Source: Tyto alba
Taxonomy: Eukaryota; Chordata; Aves; Strigiformes; Tytonidae
Reading direction: 5' to 3'
Length of the DNA: 64,000 nt
Assembly: GCF_018691265.1 (NCBI RefSeq)
Contig: NW_024881283.1
Span: forward strand, 6,173,731 to 6,237,730
Shown here in pieces: positions 12,528 to 26,959 of the stretch. Both the position numbers and the translations under genes were made by a program. The number at the start of each line of letters is the position of its first letter. Position 1 is the first letter of the stretch. The notes under the pieces were generated by a model that searched no databases, was not told the DNA's origin, and saw only the letters and a list, made by a program, of their open reading frames with translations.

Positions 12528-12610
12528 GGAATCAGTGAATAATTTAGATTGGAAGGACCCTTAGGTCACCTGGTCCCTCCTGCAGGTGATCCCAACGCAG
12601 AGGAGAGAGA
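12528..12610 (-). repeat. Diverged CR1 LINE 3'-end fragment
   Basis: GAATCAGTGAATAATTTAGA, then TTGGAAGGACCCTTAGGTCA and CCTGGTCC, follow the reverse complement of the CR1 tail with more substitutions than the copy at 5163. Confidence 0.65.
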
Positions 12611-15600
12611 GGAGGGGTAGAGTTCCAGCCCACTGAGAAGGGCAGGTCAATGGGGTCTGCAGGTTCAGCAAGGTAGAGCTCTTGCCATCCTGTTCCTGTG
12701 GCACAAAGGAATCTCAGCTTATGAATCTCTGATTAGCTTTCCAGCCCCTGGGGCTGTAACTGTGAGCCAGCCTTAACAAAGGGCTTGCACCTTTAGAGGC
12801 AGGAACTTCTCGCAGCTGAAGGGAGTGTTAACTTCGGAATGTAATGCAGACACCCTCGAAATTAGTTGTAAACCACCTACTTCACTGCTGATTAATGAAC
12901 GTGATCTTCTTCAGAAGGTCTGCACAAACTGTTGTGTTACAAACCAATGAAAAATAATTTGGGAAATGTTAAGTGTGAGACTTTCACATACATGTTCCTA
13001 ATTCTTTATTTTTGTTATAGGCACACATCTATGAGGTTGATCTTTCATATTTATTTTTCTCTTTTTGTTTCCTTAATAACAGATTTCTTAGAAGTTTCAC
13101 ATTACAAATGTTTAAGAAAAGACAAGTCCCAAGCTCCATTAATAGCCTTGTTGAAAGAATGGCATAATTTTACACAATATTAGTAAGGAAATAGTCTGTA
13201 TTCGCAGCCGTCATTGCCTTCAGACAGACCAAACTCACACAATCTGAGGAGGATGAAATGTTTCATCAGGCTGCAACCCGTGAGAGGTTTCTCTCCTCCT
13301 CTAGCCCCTTGTCCTAAACAATTGCCCTAGCTCTCTCCCCCAGAAACTTGTGTGATATCAGAAATCCTCTTGATATATTCAGAGGTGACAGTTTTATTAG
13401 CTAGTAGTAGAACATTATTAGTTCTGCCTACAACACTACATTTTTTCATACCAGTTTATGCACAGGTACAACAGCATTACTGTTACAAACCTGCTTAAAC
13501 CACTTTAAGTTCAGAGTCTTCATTTTCAGTATGGTTTTTGCCATACTGTCTTTTAAATACCCTGTTGCTGGTAAAGCAACCACTGTGACATACTATAAAG
13601 TTTTTACAGTTTAGGCCATTTTACCCTAGAGATGCAGCCACAGACACTTTCAGGTAAGTTTTACAAAGCCCTAGCCTGCTGTTGTTGTTGCCATTTTAAG
13701 GAAGTTATTTGAACCAATAATTTTCACCTCTATAGTTTAAACTGTTTCAGCCTCAGAAGCATGATGTCATCTGGCAACAGAGGTGCACAGGGATGGGTTT
13801 GAAAGCAGAATTTTGGTGAATAATATTCACTTGGGTTTTTTTCTAATCTGATCCCTGCAATACAGCCATGAGTCAGGTAAAAGAAAATCTGTAGCTGGTT
13901 TAACTTCTTTGCCAGGCAAATAGCCCCAAATCATCTTTACTCTAATGCCTCTTTATGCAGTCATTTCACAATGTTCTCCCTTGTGCATTAGACTGGAAAT
14001 TAATGACCTGCCTGGCAGAGATAGGCCAATCCGTTAGGTCAAGAGGCTTTGTAAAATAACAGTTATTGGGGATTCTCAAATTATTACAATTTTAAACCCA
14101 AGGTGTCCTAACCTCGAAAAAGGGATAGGTGAAATGAAAACTGTGGAGCCTGGCTACGTTTCAAGGAGGTAAGGAAAAAAGACTTTTCCTGCTCTTGGTC
14201 ACTTGGCACCTAACACCTTCAAAAACCACAGAAATGTTCTCAACTCTGGCATTAACTGTTAGAGCTCTGTGTGTCCTTGGTGTTCCAAGTGGGGAAATAA
14301 CTAACCAGCTGCATGGACTCACCAGTGTCATTGCCTTTCTGCTAAAACAGGGAAACTTGCACTCTCCATGTGCAAGTCCTCTGGACCGGTGAAGTTCCTC
14401 CTCTGCTACGCTCATCTTCCTTCAGAGGAAATGCTGAGGGCCAGGACACAGCCCATACGCCTGCGAGCCTGTTCATTCGGCCCCAAACAAGGAGGACTGT
14501 CAGGGCAGCGTGGATCCTTTTCCTAGAACAAAGGAAGCAAACAAAATTACTTCCAGCTTCTCAAATTCTTCTCAGAATAGTATGTCAGCTTCATCTGTAC
14601 TGCTATCCTGTAAAAAAGAATCTGGAGAAACAAAAGGAATGAGACAAATTCCCATGCTTTCACCAGGGCTATTCTCTGTACGAGAATGTACATGGGAAGA
14701 GCTTGCGGTGCTATTTTAAGCCCTAGGTGTATTTCAAGGGGATCTCAGCTGAAGAGCCCAGGCTGTGCTGAGTCAGAGGGGAATCCCATGAACCAGCCTC
14801 ATGACAAGGATGTAGGACCCTTTTTCATCCTTCACATGAACTAAAATTAGAGTTGAAAGAAAGAATCCTGTGGCAGAAAAATTGCCCGCAACAAAGGGAC
14901 CTCAGAAACAGAAGCATGAGGTTAATTTGACACTGCACTGATATAACAAAAGCCAGAACTTTAGCCCTAGCATTCCTGTGGCAACTGCACAGTGATTATG
15001 CTAGTCCCTGGTTTCATCAGAGAATGATTTCAGCTGGCAGTGGGGCTCAAGTGATGTGTTCACTGCAGGATGAACTTCTGAAGTTATATACACAGCGCTG
15101 GCAGTCACTCCTCTGGTCGTTTTGAGGCTAACTTTATGGATAGTCATCTCACAGCTCAAACCAAGTGTTATGAGGTACAGAAGAACATTTAAAGCAGCAT
15201 TGTTGTGACCGGCAAGGCTTTCATGTTCCAGAAAGATTACTGAAACATTCTGCCTGGTCAGTGCAGCTACTGGCCTTGTGCCTTTTCATCAGCACCAGCT
15301 GGCCTCCCAAAGGAGACGTAAGGATCCCTGCTAAGAGTGAAGCCACATGAACAGCAGGCAGAGAGCCCAACCCTTTCTGAAGGGGGGTTCCCACAACACC
15401 CGTCTGTGGAGCCATGGTAACACCAGGTTTCGGTGACCTGGTGCTGGACTCAGATCGGTGAGCTCAAGACCAAACCCATTCTCCCTTTCCAGTCTTACAG
15501 CCCGAAATGGTGTTTACTGCCCGGCCCCCCACCAGGCTTGGCTGGCTGCTGGCGCAGCTTGTGCCAGCGTCTGCTCAGCTCCTTCCCACACTCAGAATCT

Positions 15601-18339
15601 CATTTCTGCTGTTCCACAGGCTACAGCATAACTAGCCTTTAGGGGAGACGTGTCAGTGCCTGCGAGCTCGGTCTCATCTGCTGCCATGAGCTCGGTACAG
15701 CCTCTCCTCCACAGCCAGCGCTGGGAGGTCATCCCTTGCCTTGGGTTTGAATGCCAGAAATACCCAACTCAGCAGAGATTTCTGGCTCAAAAGCTGCCAC
15801 TTCCATAGGAGCCTCCAGGGAGGGGAAGGGATAGGCTTCGCTTCATTGTTTTGTTTTTAAAGTAGCACTCTCTCATCCTATTTTTGTCCTAGGATTGTTC
15901 TAATTGGACAGCTCTGAAGCTTTTTGCAGCTCATTCAAAAGGAGGGAGAGAGAGACCCTTCAGCTTTGCCCCTTCCCTACGGAGGGATTGTTGCTGTTCC
16001 AAGTCTTCCCACCTAATGACTTATCAGACAAAAGGGAAAGTCCTTGTTTGGGGGCAATGACTCCAAAGTGACGTGGGGCACAGCCGGGTTGGGAAGGAGA
16101 CAGCGTGAAACTGTCTTCTCTCTTCTTCTGTTTTCTGTCTTCTCCCCCTGAGTTGCCTCCTGAAGTCACTGTGCCCTGAGGCAGATGACTGGCATGGCAG
16201 GGGGCAGTGATGTAGGATGTACACACAGCATGCTTGGCAAGAGGTGGCTTACTTGTAGCTGGAAGACAGAATAAAGCAGATCAGGAAAAGACACCTTAAA
16301 ACAATCTCGTCACTCAGGTCTCTCAGGTGAGGCCACAAAATGAGCTTGGGGAAACAGCAGTTCCCACTTCTTGTAAGGTTTGTTGTTTTATTTGGTTGGG
16401 GTTGAGCTCTCTTCTGAGTGCAGGTGTTCCTGTTTGCACATTCAGCAACACCTCCCATCAGTTCATGACAGAGTGAAGCTATGAGGGAACAACAGTTCTG
16501 TTCCTGATCTTCAGTGACACCGTCACCTCGGCCTCTCCTCTAGTCAAGTCTCTTTTACACACAAGATCAGAACCAGGTCCTTTCTATTTCCCAAGAGAGA
16601 CAGACATCTGCATTGGGGCTCCTGGGCAGACAACTCCATGTACAGCTTTTAAAGACAGGAGCTCCTAATTCTGGAGTATCTGGGGTTGTTCTGCCCCAGG
16701 CGAGAGCTCCACGGGCAGCGTGAACCTCTGGATTCTGGAGGGCATCAGCAGTCATAGCAGGAACAGTCAGCAATCACCAATCCCTATGTTTCTTCTCATG
16801 GTGACAAGAGGGACAAGGTACAAAGGAAGGTCTATTTTCATGTTGTAGATGCAGTAAAATTAAACTGGAGGGAGCATGCTTGTGTCGTGCAAGCTGATGA
16901 GCTCCTCTATAGTAACAGCTCTTCGCAGGTGTCACGTGCTTGCCATTTTCTTAGGGAAAAAGAGTGTAAAAGGCATTGAACAATGACAGACCTTGCACCA
17001 CAGCAGTCTGCTTAGTGGCTGCTGGAAAACATAGGGCATCTTCAGTGCTGGGGGCAGGAGCAGGTCCAGCTGCAAATCTTAGCCCTGCTTTGTGGATATA
17101 CAGCATACCTATCTCATAACACGTCCTAGGGCCAGCAGCCTGCATGGCTACAGCCCATGCCCGCTCTGGTGAGCCAGGCTTTAGTGGGAAAGCTCATATT
17201 CTCCGAGCAGGATTTGGGCTTTCCCCAGGGCATGGGAGGGAGGGTGAAAGCATTTATCCTGTCCTTTCCTTTCCTGTGCAGAATGGAGAAGCAACCAGTA
17301 TCCGACCCTGCTGTTCCAGTCCCAGATAAGTGAAATACTCATAAAAGCATATGTTTGAGATATGAGTGAATATGAGGGAGGGCAGGGGCTCTATGGAAGT
17401 TGTATTATCCTTCCACATCCTTTACAGGAAGATATTCACTCCATAAATATCATGGGTTATGGCTGGGCCTGGAGTTCATGCTGAGTTTAATGGACTGTGC
17501 TAAGCAAGCAGCCTGCATGTGAATGTGCATGTGTATTTCTTCTCTCTTGCTGGAGGGAAGCTATTCTGGGTTCTCCCTACCTGACTGACAGCTCCTGAGT
17601 CAGGGAGCTCTGCGGCTCTCCTTAGGATAAATTGGCATTTCAAAATAGTGCTGGTGTATTTAAGGAGGGGAAGGAAGGCAAAACCATCCATTATCAGTGA
17701 ATATGGAGTTTATTCACAACAGCTACAGGAACCTGAGATCCGGGGAGAGCTAGAAAACACTGATTAGAGGTAGGGTTTGGGTAGACCCACACCAGTTTAC
17801 ACCAGTTGAGCATCTGACCTCAGTCCCCTTTGGGTTTTTGGCACTCAGACTACTCGGGTGCTTTTGGAAATAATTCCGAGCATTTGTCTGCATCTGTAGA
17901 CCCCTAACTACCTTCAGTTCAGCACCGGATCTCAGTTTCTTCTGGCAGTTGGGGTTGTTCTGGTCAAGGTTTTGGCCTGCCTGAGGGCTCAGAGCCAGTA
18001 GAGAAGCTGCTGTCAGCATCCCCCAAAGCTCAACCCCCTCCTCTGTTAGAGCATCCTGCTCCTCCACGTTCCCCTTGCATATACCTGGAACTGCTGTGAC
18101 CATGGCAGGATGAATCCCCGGTTATGCAGCCACGGGAACTGGCCCTCTGCAATCCCCCGTGGCATTAATCAACACACTCCCTCCAAGGGCTCCTTCTTTG
18201 TTTACAAATTAAAGAAACCCAAATTCTTGCCTTACTGAGAATTTCCGCTCAGCTGTGGGTCACATTTTAAGATTCCTCTGTTTTTCTTTCCAAGTAACAA
18301 ATGTTTGTTTTGCTGAAGAAAAAGGGAGTGATCCTGTTC

Positions 18340-18390
18340 TACTCAAATGAGTGTAAATCAGGAGTAATTCCACTGAATCCAAGGGGCCGG
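18340..18390 (+). repeat. Copy of an old sauropsid interspersed motif
   Basis: GAGTGTAAATCAGGAGTAAT, then TCCACTGAATCC, resembles a motif often seen dispersed in bird and reptile DNA (GTGTAAATC.GGAGTAACTCCACTGA). I recognise the pattern but cannot name the family with certainty. Confidence 0.4.
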
Positions 18391-18647
18391 GAGCAGGGAA
18401 AACCCAGCATGAATAGTGTATCCTGCCCATTTCTATGAGCATATGAAGGCCAGATTTCTTAATTTCTTTACCCCCCGCTGCTTTTGTTCTCTTCCCACCC
18501 TTGCCCTGTCTCCCTGTTAGAAAGAATGTCATGACTGGGATGTCAAAGATCAGTTATCACTGGATGTTTGGTTGGGCTTTTTTTAATAAACATATGATGT
18601 TCTCCAGATGCTGAAGAACCAAGTAGGCTTCAGATGATCGCCTCTGG

Positions 18648-18715
18648 TCTCATTTACACAGCTATAAATCCTGAGTCACTCCACTTACTTCAGCAGACTA
18701 ATGCCAGATGTAAGT
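18648..18715 (+). repeat. Second copy of the same interspersed motif
   Basis: GCTATAAATCCTGAGTCACT, then CCACTTACTTCAGCAG, parallels the unit about 300 bp upstream in the same orientation, with more divergence. Confidence 0.35.
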
Positions 18716-21700
18716 AGAGGAACTAAGATCAGCATCCAACCCTGAGCTACTAAAAGCAAACTGACCAATTGCTTTTCTTAGAGGGAGACTTTTACAATGA
18801 TTAATGACAGGCAGACAAACAAAAGAAGGGCCTTGGGACACATTTCTCTAAGTCACAGCAATTTTCACTTAAGCAACTGGGACATTTTTTAAAGCCCAAA
18901 ACAAGAGAGACAAAACTATTTACTGTACTCAACTGACCTAGTTTATTTTTTTTTCCTTTTAAGAAGATACATGCTTACTGGGAACATGAATGGAAAGGTC
19001 CTGTTCACAACTTTGCCTTGACATTGCCTGAACTAAAAGTCATTTGGGTTTAAGTCAACACGAGTCAGGCGTCAGGCGAAAAGAATGGTTCCCACAGCCC
19101 CAGATCAGGAATCAGTGCCCTTTAATACAACTGCTTCTGCTCTCAGTGGTACCAGGAGTCCAGGCAGAGTCAAAGGAGCTTTTCTAAATTTACGCAGCTT
19201 CTGCAGAAACCAGAATCAGGTGTAGTTCTGAGATCCACCTGATAACACAGCCTTTACTCTCATGGTTGTATACAATTAGTTGCAACTGCATTTTAGTTTG
19301 GTTTCAGTGAGCCAGTTGCAACCCTGGTTAGAGTTTGGGGTCTGAGGAGCACTGGGTGGGAAAGTCTTGCAAGAAAGGCCTTGTGATGCTCCCAAAGGAT
19401 GGCTGAGAAGCAGAGAATTCCATGCAAAATGTTCATCTTTGCAAACTCATCCAGCTTCTCACAATTGCAAGATACACTGCAAGATCACTTGCATACTTTT
19501 TCTGACTAATTTATGTTTGACATACTGTGAAGTCTCCTGTTTATGTCACTTCTGAAGTAAATCGCGGACATTTGTGTTGTGTTGATACAAATTTACAGAC
19601 AAAGTTATTTGATTCTTCAAATGGTTCCCAGATCCTGTTTACAAATTCTTTTATACTTTAGATCAGATGTGTCAGCATGAGCCAGGACACCTTTCATTGT
19701 TCTGGTAGCGCAAAGCAGCCATAAGCCCAGTTTAGTCAGCCAGTTAAAGTGGATTTACTGGTGCTTTGGACTTGAAGCTGCTCAGACAGCCAGAGGATAT
19801 CAGTGAATACTGTCTGCATGTGGCACATTTCAGATGGATCCTTACAAAAAATGCATACTTTCCTAAGAGAGATGTTTGTGACACTTTATACTCTCTTCCT
19901 TCTGTAAACATAGTGCATTTTATTGAAAACAGCTGGATTTGCACCAGTGTCAAAGAGATTACAGTCTGTGCTGGTCTTGTTCAGACAGTTACAGGTGTCA
20001 AAGATGGTCAGTAAAGGACTTTTTCCTTTGAAGGTACAAAATGGATGTGGCAAGAAAACTGCATTTTAGACACACGTACAAGCTCTTATATCGGAGTGTC
20101 TGGGCATGTTAAAATCTTTTTCACATGGCTTAGAGTTTACTGGTGTCAGAGGTGGATAGCCTCAGAGCAGCTGTTTGGCTCATTAGCTCTCAGACATGGA
20201 GAATGTTTGTCCTGGGAACAGTATTTATAACCTTCCTAGGCAAACGAGAGCCAAGATATTTCAAAACACGGTTTGTACTGGGGTGATATCTCTCCTCCCA
20301 AATACCCCACCACAGAAGTTTCTAACTGGTCACTGGGCTTATCGAGACAGCAGGGAATCTAGTAGAAAAAGTGTTTCCTAGATTTTGTAGGCCAATCCTG
20401 GTTTTAGTTAGGATAAAGAAAGAATAACTTGCTTGAATTGATAGATATGCAATGTTACCTGGCCAAAAGAAGTTAAGAAAAGAATCAGTTCCCATTCCTT
20501 TTTTATGAGAAGAAAATTTGTGCAGTGGGAGAGTTAGAACAGACTGTTTGCTAATGCACTCTTTTATGAAAAGAGTTTACAAGAAGTCACAGGTGAGGCT
20601 TTCTAAAGTGTTTAAGTGCTTGCAGGAGCCTATTTGCACCACTAAAGTCATTCAGATCTCATAAATAAAAACTTATGTGACAAGACAGAGAAGAAAAGGA
20701 TTTTCTGCAGAATCAGTCACTTTCCTATAGTTTCCTTGCCTTCTTGAGGATTCAGGTATTTAAAACCTTATGGCCCAAAGGAGAACTAATTTAAAATAAA
20801 CTGATATGTATCTATTTGGAGATCTTCTGGCAAGTTTTACAATATCACAGGGTTTCTTAAGAAGCTGAGAACAGTGCCTGAGAACACATATTCTTCTTTC
20901 CCCGCAGAAAAGCAGCAGCTATTTGACATTCCACTCCTCAAGGTGCCTAGTTCTTGCTGCACTAGGCATCACATCTCTGAATGATGGATTTCTGTGATCA
21001 GCACTATCCAGATAAAGATTTTCCCAGAAACATGAAATGGCCACATCCAAGAATCTCAAAGGCAAGTAAATATCCTCCTTTTCAGAAAGGAGAGATAAAC
21101 AACTATTCAGCAGAAACAGTGCAGACAAGATTTGACCCACATCCCTACATTTTCACTAGCACCTGGTGATCTAGGATTTTCCAAAATTGTGATATAAGAT
21201 TTTTTTAATGCTAGATAACCATCTTGTGAAGAATCACCCTCATTTTAAAACCACTCTTTCAAAAACTGAATCTCAAGTCTTTTATATCCAACTCCTTTCT
21301 TTATTCTAGAGCATTAGGGACACACTGCCACACTGAACAAAGACTTCAAATGTCCTCTCTCATATGCTGATACAAATGAGAAGACTCAGAAGACAACATA
21401 GCTATGCTACAGTGAAATGGGTACAGTCATTTTCATGAAATAATTCCCACTGAATATTCCTAGCTTGATTTCCAACCACACAAAACGGTCCAGGCACTTC
21501 ACCTTGGCCTCGCACGCTCTCCTTTTGGTACTTTTTGACATACTAACTACGTATGTGACTTTTTAACTCAAATGCAACTTCTCAGGATTAGCAGGAGTGG
21601 GATCAGATGGGAACAATCTGCTACTACTTCATTAGGAGGGATGTAAATTGCAGTGAGTCTGAGACTAGATAAATTATAATGTAGACAGATTATAAATTCC

Positions 21701-22799
21701 AATGAAGAATGCTGGAAAAGGAATAAAAAATGAAGCAGAAGAGAAGTTGGTTTTGAGAAAGTGCTGGTGCCAGTTTGTTGTGTTTCTGAAGTCCATATGT
21801 GGATCTGCATATTTTTACACCAGCACCTGTCCAAGATGCATTCCTCCTTGTAGATGCCCCCTTCGTAGGAAATTTCCATGGACACACTAATTCACAGCTG
21901 CATGCAAAATGCTTTGCTGTGTCCATGGGATGCCCCTAACCCATAAAATATTATTTCAGAGCATGGCTAGAAAATCTTGTCACTTCCCGGACTGGTATGT
22001 AGTGTTCAGCTGTAGCAGGAATTATATCAATACTTTGCGTAGTCCCGCTGAGAACCACATCCCAAGTTTTCATAGATTTAGGTTTTGCTTAGCATTTTCA
22101 TTTTTACCATAGGACAATTAGTTGGCTGCTTTGCATATGGAGAAATCTGAACATGGTTTCCATATTTACAGTGGGAGATAACAACAGCATGCCCTTAGGT
22201 CCAAGTCTCCCTCAGTTATTCCCACGTCCTGCCTCAATTTAACTTCTGCAAAAAGAAGGAAGTCCATCAGTCCGAGGGAACATGTATTTCTTTCCCACTT
22301 GCATGCCATGAGACTGAACAACAGTGTGCAGATCAAAGCACAAAGGGGGCACCTTACACAGCACTGCCAAAGCACGGTGGCCTGACCTGACTCCTCGTTT
22401 TCCAACTTTAATCCTGAGGCCCCTGACTCCTGTCACACGCTCACTGGAACCACACTCAGTTCTTCCGTCCTCTAGCCCAAGCCATCTCACGCAGCCATCA
22501 CTGTGCCTGAAATATGAATCACTGAGTAACAGAGCCAAAAAGTTGAACTCACAGTGCAGCAAAAAGAGAGGAAAGTGTTTTATGTGAGAGAGGCCAAGCC
22601 TGCTCCAGTGTCATCTCTGATCTTACCCAGCCAGGCCCTTTTTCTCTTCATTTCTCATTTTCATTGGTGGCAAAAAAAGAAAAATCTGTCTTGTAAGAAG
22701 CTGGCCTTCCACCTGAACTTCTCAGCCCCTCCTCATCTTATGAATCATGTGCAAATAATTATACTAATGTTGAACATTCACCCATTCTGAACATAGTGC

Positions 22800-22995
22800 C
22801 TTCCAGCCACAAAGCACCTTGCAAAGCTTAAAAGACTGGCCACACATCCCCAGGGAAGTGGCTTTCCATCCCTGACCTCAGTGCTCAACAGGAGGAACTG
22901 TAGTACAGAGGAGAGAGGCAACTTAGTGAGGCCACACAGCAAGCCTATAGCCGAGCCAAGAGCAAAAGGCAGCTCTGCTCACTCCCCGCTCTGAG
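22800..22995 (+). repeat. MIR-like SINE remnant
   Basis: The order is GCACCTTGCAAAGCTTAAAA, later CAGAGGAGAGAGGCAACTTA and GAGGCCACACAGCAAGCC. That is the MIR core including the cacacagcaag segment. Confidence 0.55.
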
Positions 22996-25900
22996 CTTGA
23001 ACCAGCCAGTGCTTTTTCATCAGCACTGACAAGACATATATTCCAGTGATTTCAGTGAACAAAGAGGGCCCTCTCTGAGCTGCTGTATGCTGCCATGTGT
23101 TTCCCTCCTGTCGATGATTATCCATGGGATTCCCAACAAGGACCTACAGTCACTGGCAACATCTGCTGCAGGGTTTCTCAAGGGGCTGAGGACGGGCTGC
23201 TTTTAGCCTTTTGTTTATTTGGACAAGTTCGTTGCTTGCCAGAAGTGCTCCCCCACTGCACACACATACACACCCCCACATGCTCTTTCGAGCCAGAGAG
23301 CAGGGGACCTTCCATCCCACACAGGCTGCTTTGTAAGGCCCGGCTCTGCAGGAGGTCGTTCCTCCCTTCTCCCTGGAGCCAGCTGCTAAAATCAATGCTG
23401 AGATCACACAAAAGATTTCACCGACCAGTCGGGCTGGGGAACACTGGGATTGCTGTCCTGAGTCAGAGCATTGGCCTGATAAACCCAGCATCCTGATTCA
23501 GACAGTAACCACCCACCCTCAATGCAGTTTTCCCTTCCACAGATGGATCTAGCCAGCCATGCAAGGGCTGCTGTGGTGCACAGATAAAGGTTTCCTTTCC
23601 ATACAGCCAACAAAACAGGAAAGACTGAGCTCCTGCTGTCCAGTTGTGTCCCAAAAGTCCCCAAAACTGGTTTTAAATAGAGCCACAGTTGTGCTCGCAG
23701 TTGAATGAGCTCTTGAGCTTCCACATGGGCCAAAAAGGGCAAAGACCCACACTCAAAGATATTGCAGGATGTTGGAAAAGCCCCAGGACTAGGATCTGCT
23801 CAAGAGCTGGATGTTCAACACAGGCATCGCACAGGATCTGATCTGCACTGAACGGTGCGGACACTGTTACCGCTTAAAGGCACTTACAGACAGGACGCTT
23901 CTAAGTGTGCTGGACTGCCAGCCCTGTTTATCAGTCCATTACAGGATCTGGTTCTCCTTTCACATATAGTAGTGTAGGACAAGGCTCGGGCAGAAATCAG
24001 TGAGAGCCACAAGACCAACTCTGGCTAAAGGAGATGACTGGTACAGGAGAAGCAGCCATCACCCTGCCTGTCTTTCTCCTGTATGTTTTTACTCCAAAGC
24101 TCTCTCTGGTCCACTTAGCTCTTCACTTCACTGCTACAATTACCAGAGAACAAGTTAGTTAAAGGGCAAAGGAGAAAACATAGCTCTGTGAGATTTTGTT
24201 TCCTCTGACAACTAAAGAAAACTCAGAGGATCAGCTCCTGGGTCTTCAGAAAACTCAGAAGCCCTATTTCCCTCTCATCTGTTTGCCAATTTAAAGTGGG
24301 TCCATTCACACTCACAACCAGACTCTTCTAATTCAGAGGTTTAGTTCATTTGCTCCTAGAACAGCCTGTTTTGGAGATCTGGGGATGTCTTGAGGTGCTG
24401 AAGATGAATTCCAAACATCTCCAACTCATTGAACAAACACATGTCATATTTATGCATAATTAGGGAGCAGTGCTTTGCCCAGCACTCAGTACAAGAAGGC
24501 TGCCTGCATTTAGATATGTTCCAGCAGTATTTTGCAGCCTTATCACATTGGGTGGGGCCTTAGCTGATATCAGCAGTTAACTGGGGCTAAGCAACCAACA
24601 GATGGATACAAAATCTGACCTCTAAGGAACACTCACATGCTGCAGGCTTTGGTGCTGCCAGTTCATTACCAACAGACTTCTCAGTCACTCTTAGCGACTT
24701 CTGCAGCGATGCTGCAAGGTCAGGGCACGCTCCAGGGTTGTCAAGTTGACACAGCAGTTAAGAGTGAAATGAAGGTCAGCAGAGACGTCAGGAGAAAGGA
24801 AGCCTTGTTATGGGTTGAGTTTGGTCCCAGGAGGGAGCTGCAGTTGCTCTCCCAGGCATTATGAAATCAACAAAAAGAGAGATTCAGCCTGATCATAAGA
24901 AAAGAATGTCTCTGATCTCCCCCTCCTCGGCAGCAATATGCCACCCCACACAACAGAGAGTAAAGCAAGCTCACAGCCCAGGCACCCAAAAAAGGGAATC
25001 GGTGAGTCCAGAACCAGCGAGCAACCTCAGGTTTGTTCACGTTGTTGGGGGTTGTGGGTCCTCTGACTCTGCACGGGAAGCAGCGCTAGCTTGTGTTCAG
25101 GGTGGCCATTCAGAGCTGATGTTCTGCTGCGGCTGTTTTTCTGCGTGACAAACACAAAGCCTATGGTAAGTAAAATTACATGTTGGCCTTATTTTTAAAA
25201 GCATTAACATTTAGGGAAAATTAGGAACTCGTACCACTTTGGGCTAAATCTGAACTGAGAAAATAAATCAGAACAGGCTTCGTGCACATACTTTTCTATG
25301 AAGAAAGTTGTTTACAATGCATATTACACTCCAGAATAACTTTGGAGTAAACAAAATTGAACTTGTACTCTTCTCTGTCCTTGTTCCTGTAAAAAAGTAT
25401 TTTCGAGAGAAAACCAGCCTGCCATCTACTCAGCCCATAAGCCCTGTTTAACTCCTTGTGCACATCAGCGCAGACATTGTGGAGGACAGCCTGCACACCA
25501 CTCAGCTGTGATAGTGTTTCCAAACACTCCTTCCCTTGCTTCCCTAGACAAAATACACCTTTCTCCAAAGACAGCAGAACAGCTTGCCTGTATGCCAGCT
25601 ACAGACCTCTCCTGGCAGGCACCAAGCACCAGCAACTCCAGCAGAAAGCAGATGAAATCATTAGATTGCAGGAAGTGCTTAGCACATTTGAAAACTAGGA
25701 GTCTTCCTTGTATCTGAATGCTTGTACCCCCAGAGATTTTATGAGAATACCTTTTTGAGTTCCCCAGTAACAACCAAAACGTTGTCACCTGTTGGACCAT
25801 TAGTCAGATACACCCAATATTCTGTCTACAAGGACGACCAGTTCCTTGCCTACATTAGTACACATTGTCATGTTACACAAAGAGGTGCACTTTAAAGAAT

Positions 25901-26959
25901 GAAAAGTAACGCACTGATTTTTGAACATGAAGGGCTTACTTTAAAAAGTCACACTCCTTCTGAGATGTAGTGAACCCAGCACTTTCCTATCTCCATATGA
26001 CCTTTTTTTTCCTGCAAACCTGCAGCCAGTCTGTGAGCTTGTTGACCATGGCAGAGCTTTTATGCCCAGTGAACAGTAGAGCTTTCTACCCAGTGACCAA
26101 ACACTGAAAACACAAACTGTCTCCTTGGACACAAACACCCCAACCACACACATATGTCTTGCTCAGCCCTGCAGCCAAGACTCACTTTGAGGTCCTCATG
26201 ACTCAGAGCAGGGCAAAAGAGAGCTTCTCTTGGTCTGGGCTTACCCTCCAGTTGCACAAGCCTTCGTTTCAGTAGAAGCACTGGCTTAAGCAGCTCCCAT
26301 ATTTCCACCCCTTGCCACCCTCTCCCTGTCTCTATGACTCGTTTCTGCAACTGAGATACGGATTGGGGAACTGACCTGAAATAAAAATGGCCTAACAGAA
26401 ACGAAAACAAAAAAGGGGGGAGTTTTCCTTCTTTTTTTCTTTCTGAATTGAGATAATTCCCTAGCTGGGCCATCACACAGCCACGCAAAAGGTACAACAG
26501 GATAAAAGGGGGGAACAGTGCAGCCGCAGGAACGATCAGCCATCGCAAGCAGAAAGTGATTGCATTCTGGAAACGCGCTGCTGCTGAAAAGAAATACTTG
26601 TGAAACAAAATCCTTCACTGTGCTAAGCCTGCCCCAGTTTGGAGCTATTTGTTTTGCACTGGAGACTTGAGAGCCTGTCCACTTCTGACTGAGAGCCTTC
26701 CATAAAGCGAAATCCCTGCTTGGCTGGCCATTAGCTTGAAGGGATCATTGTACTGCAACACCGCCACATTCTCTGACTACTTTGAATAAAAACAACCAGA
26801 AAGTCTCGATTGAAGAAATAACTTCGCTGACAGAAGAAAAACATAAACCTGTTAATGTAACTATTGCTATTAATAATCTTTAAACACCCAGGCTGAAACT
26901 TGGGTAAGGCCCACAGGAAGGCAAGAGGCAAGCTCCAGGTCCTTGTGGTTCACGAGAAT

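Noticed and set aside
26060..26608. 182-codon minus-strand open frame
   Set aside because: Low-complexity hydrophobic and polybasic stretches, an overlapping second frame and no known motif; no matching splice or promoter context.
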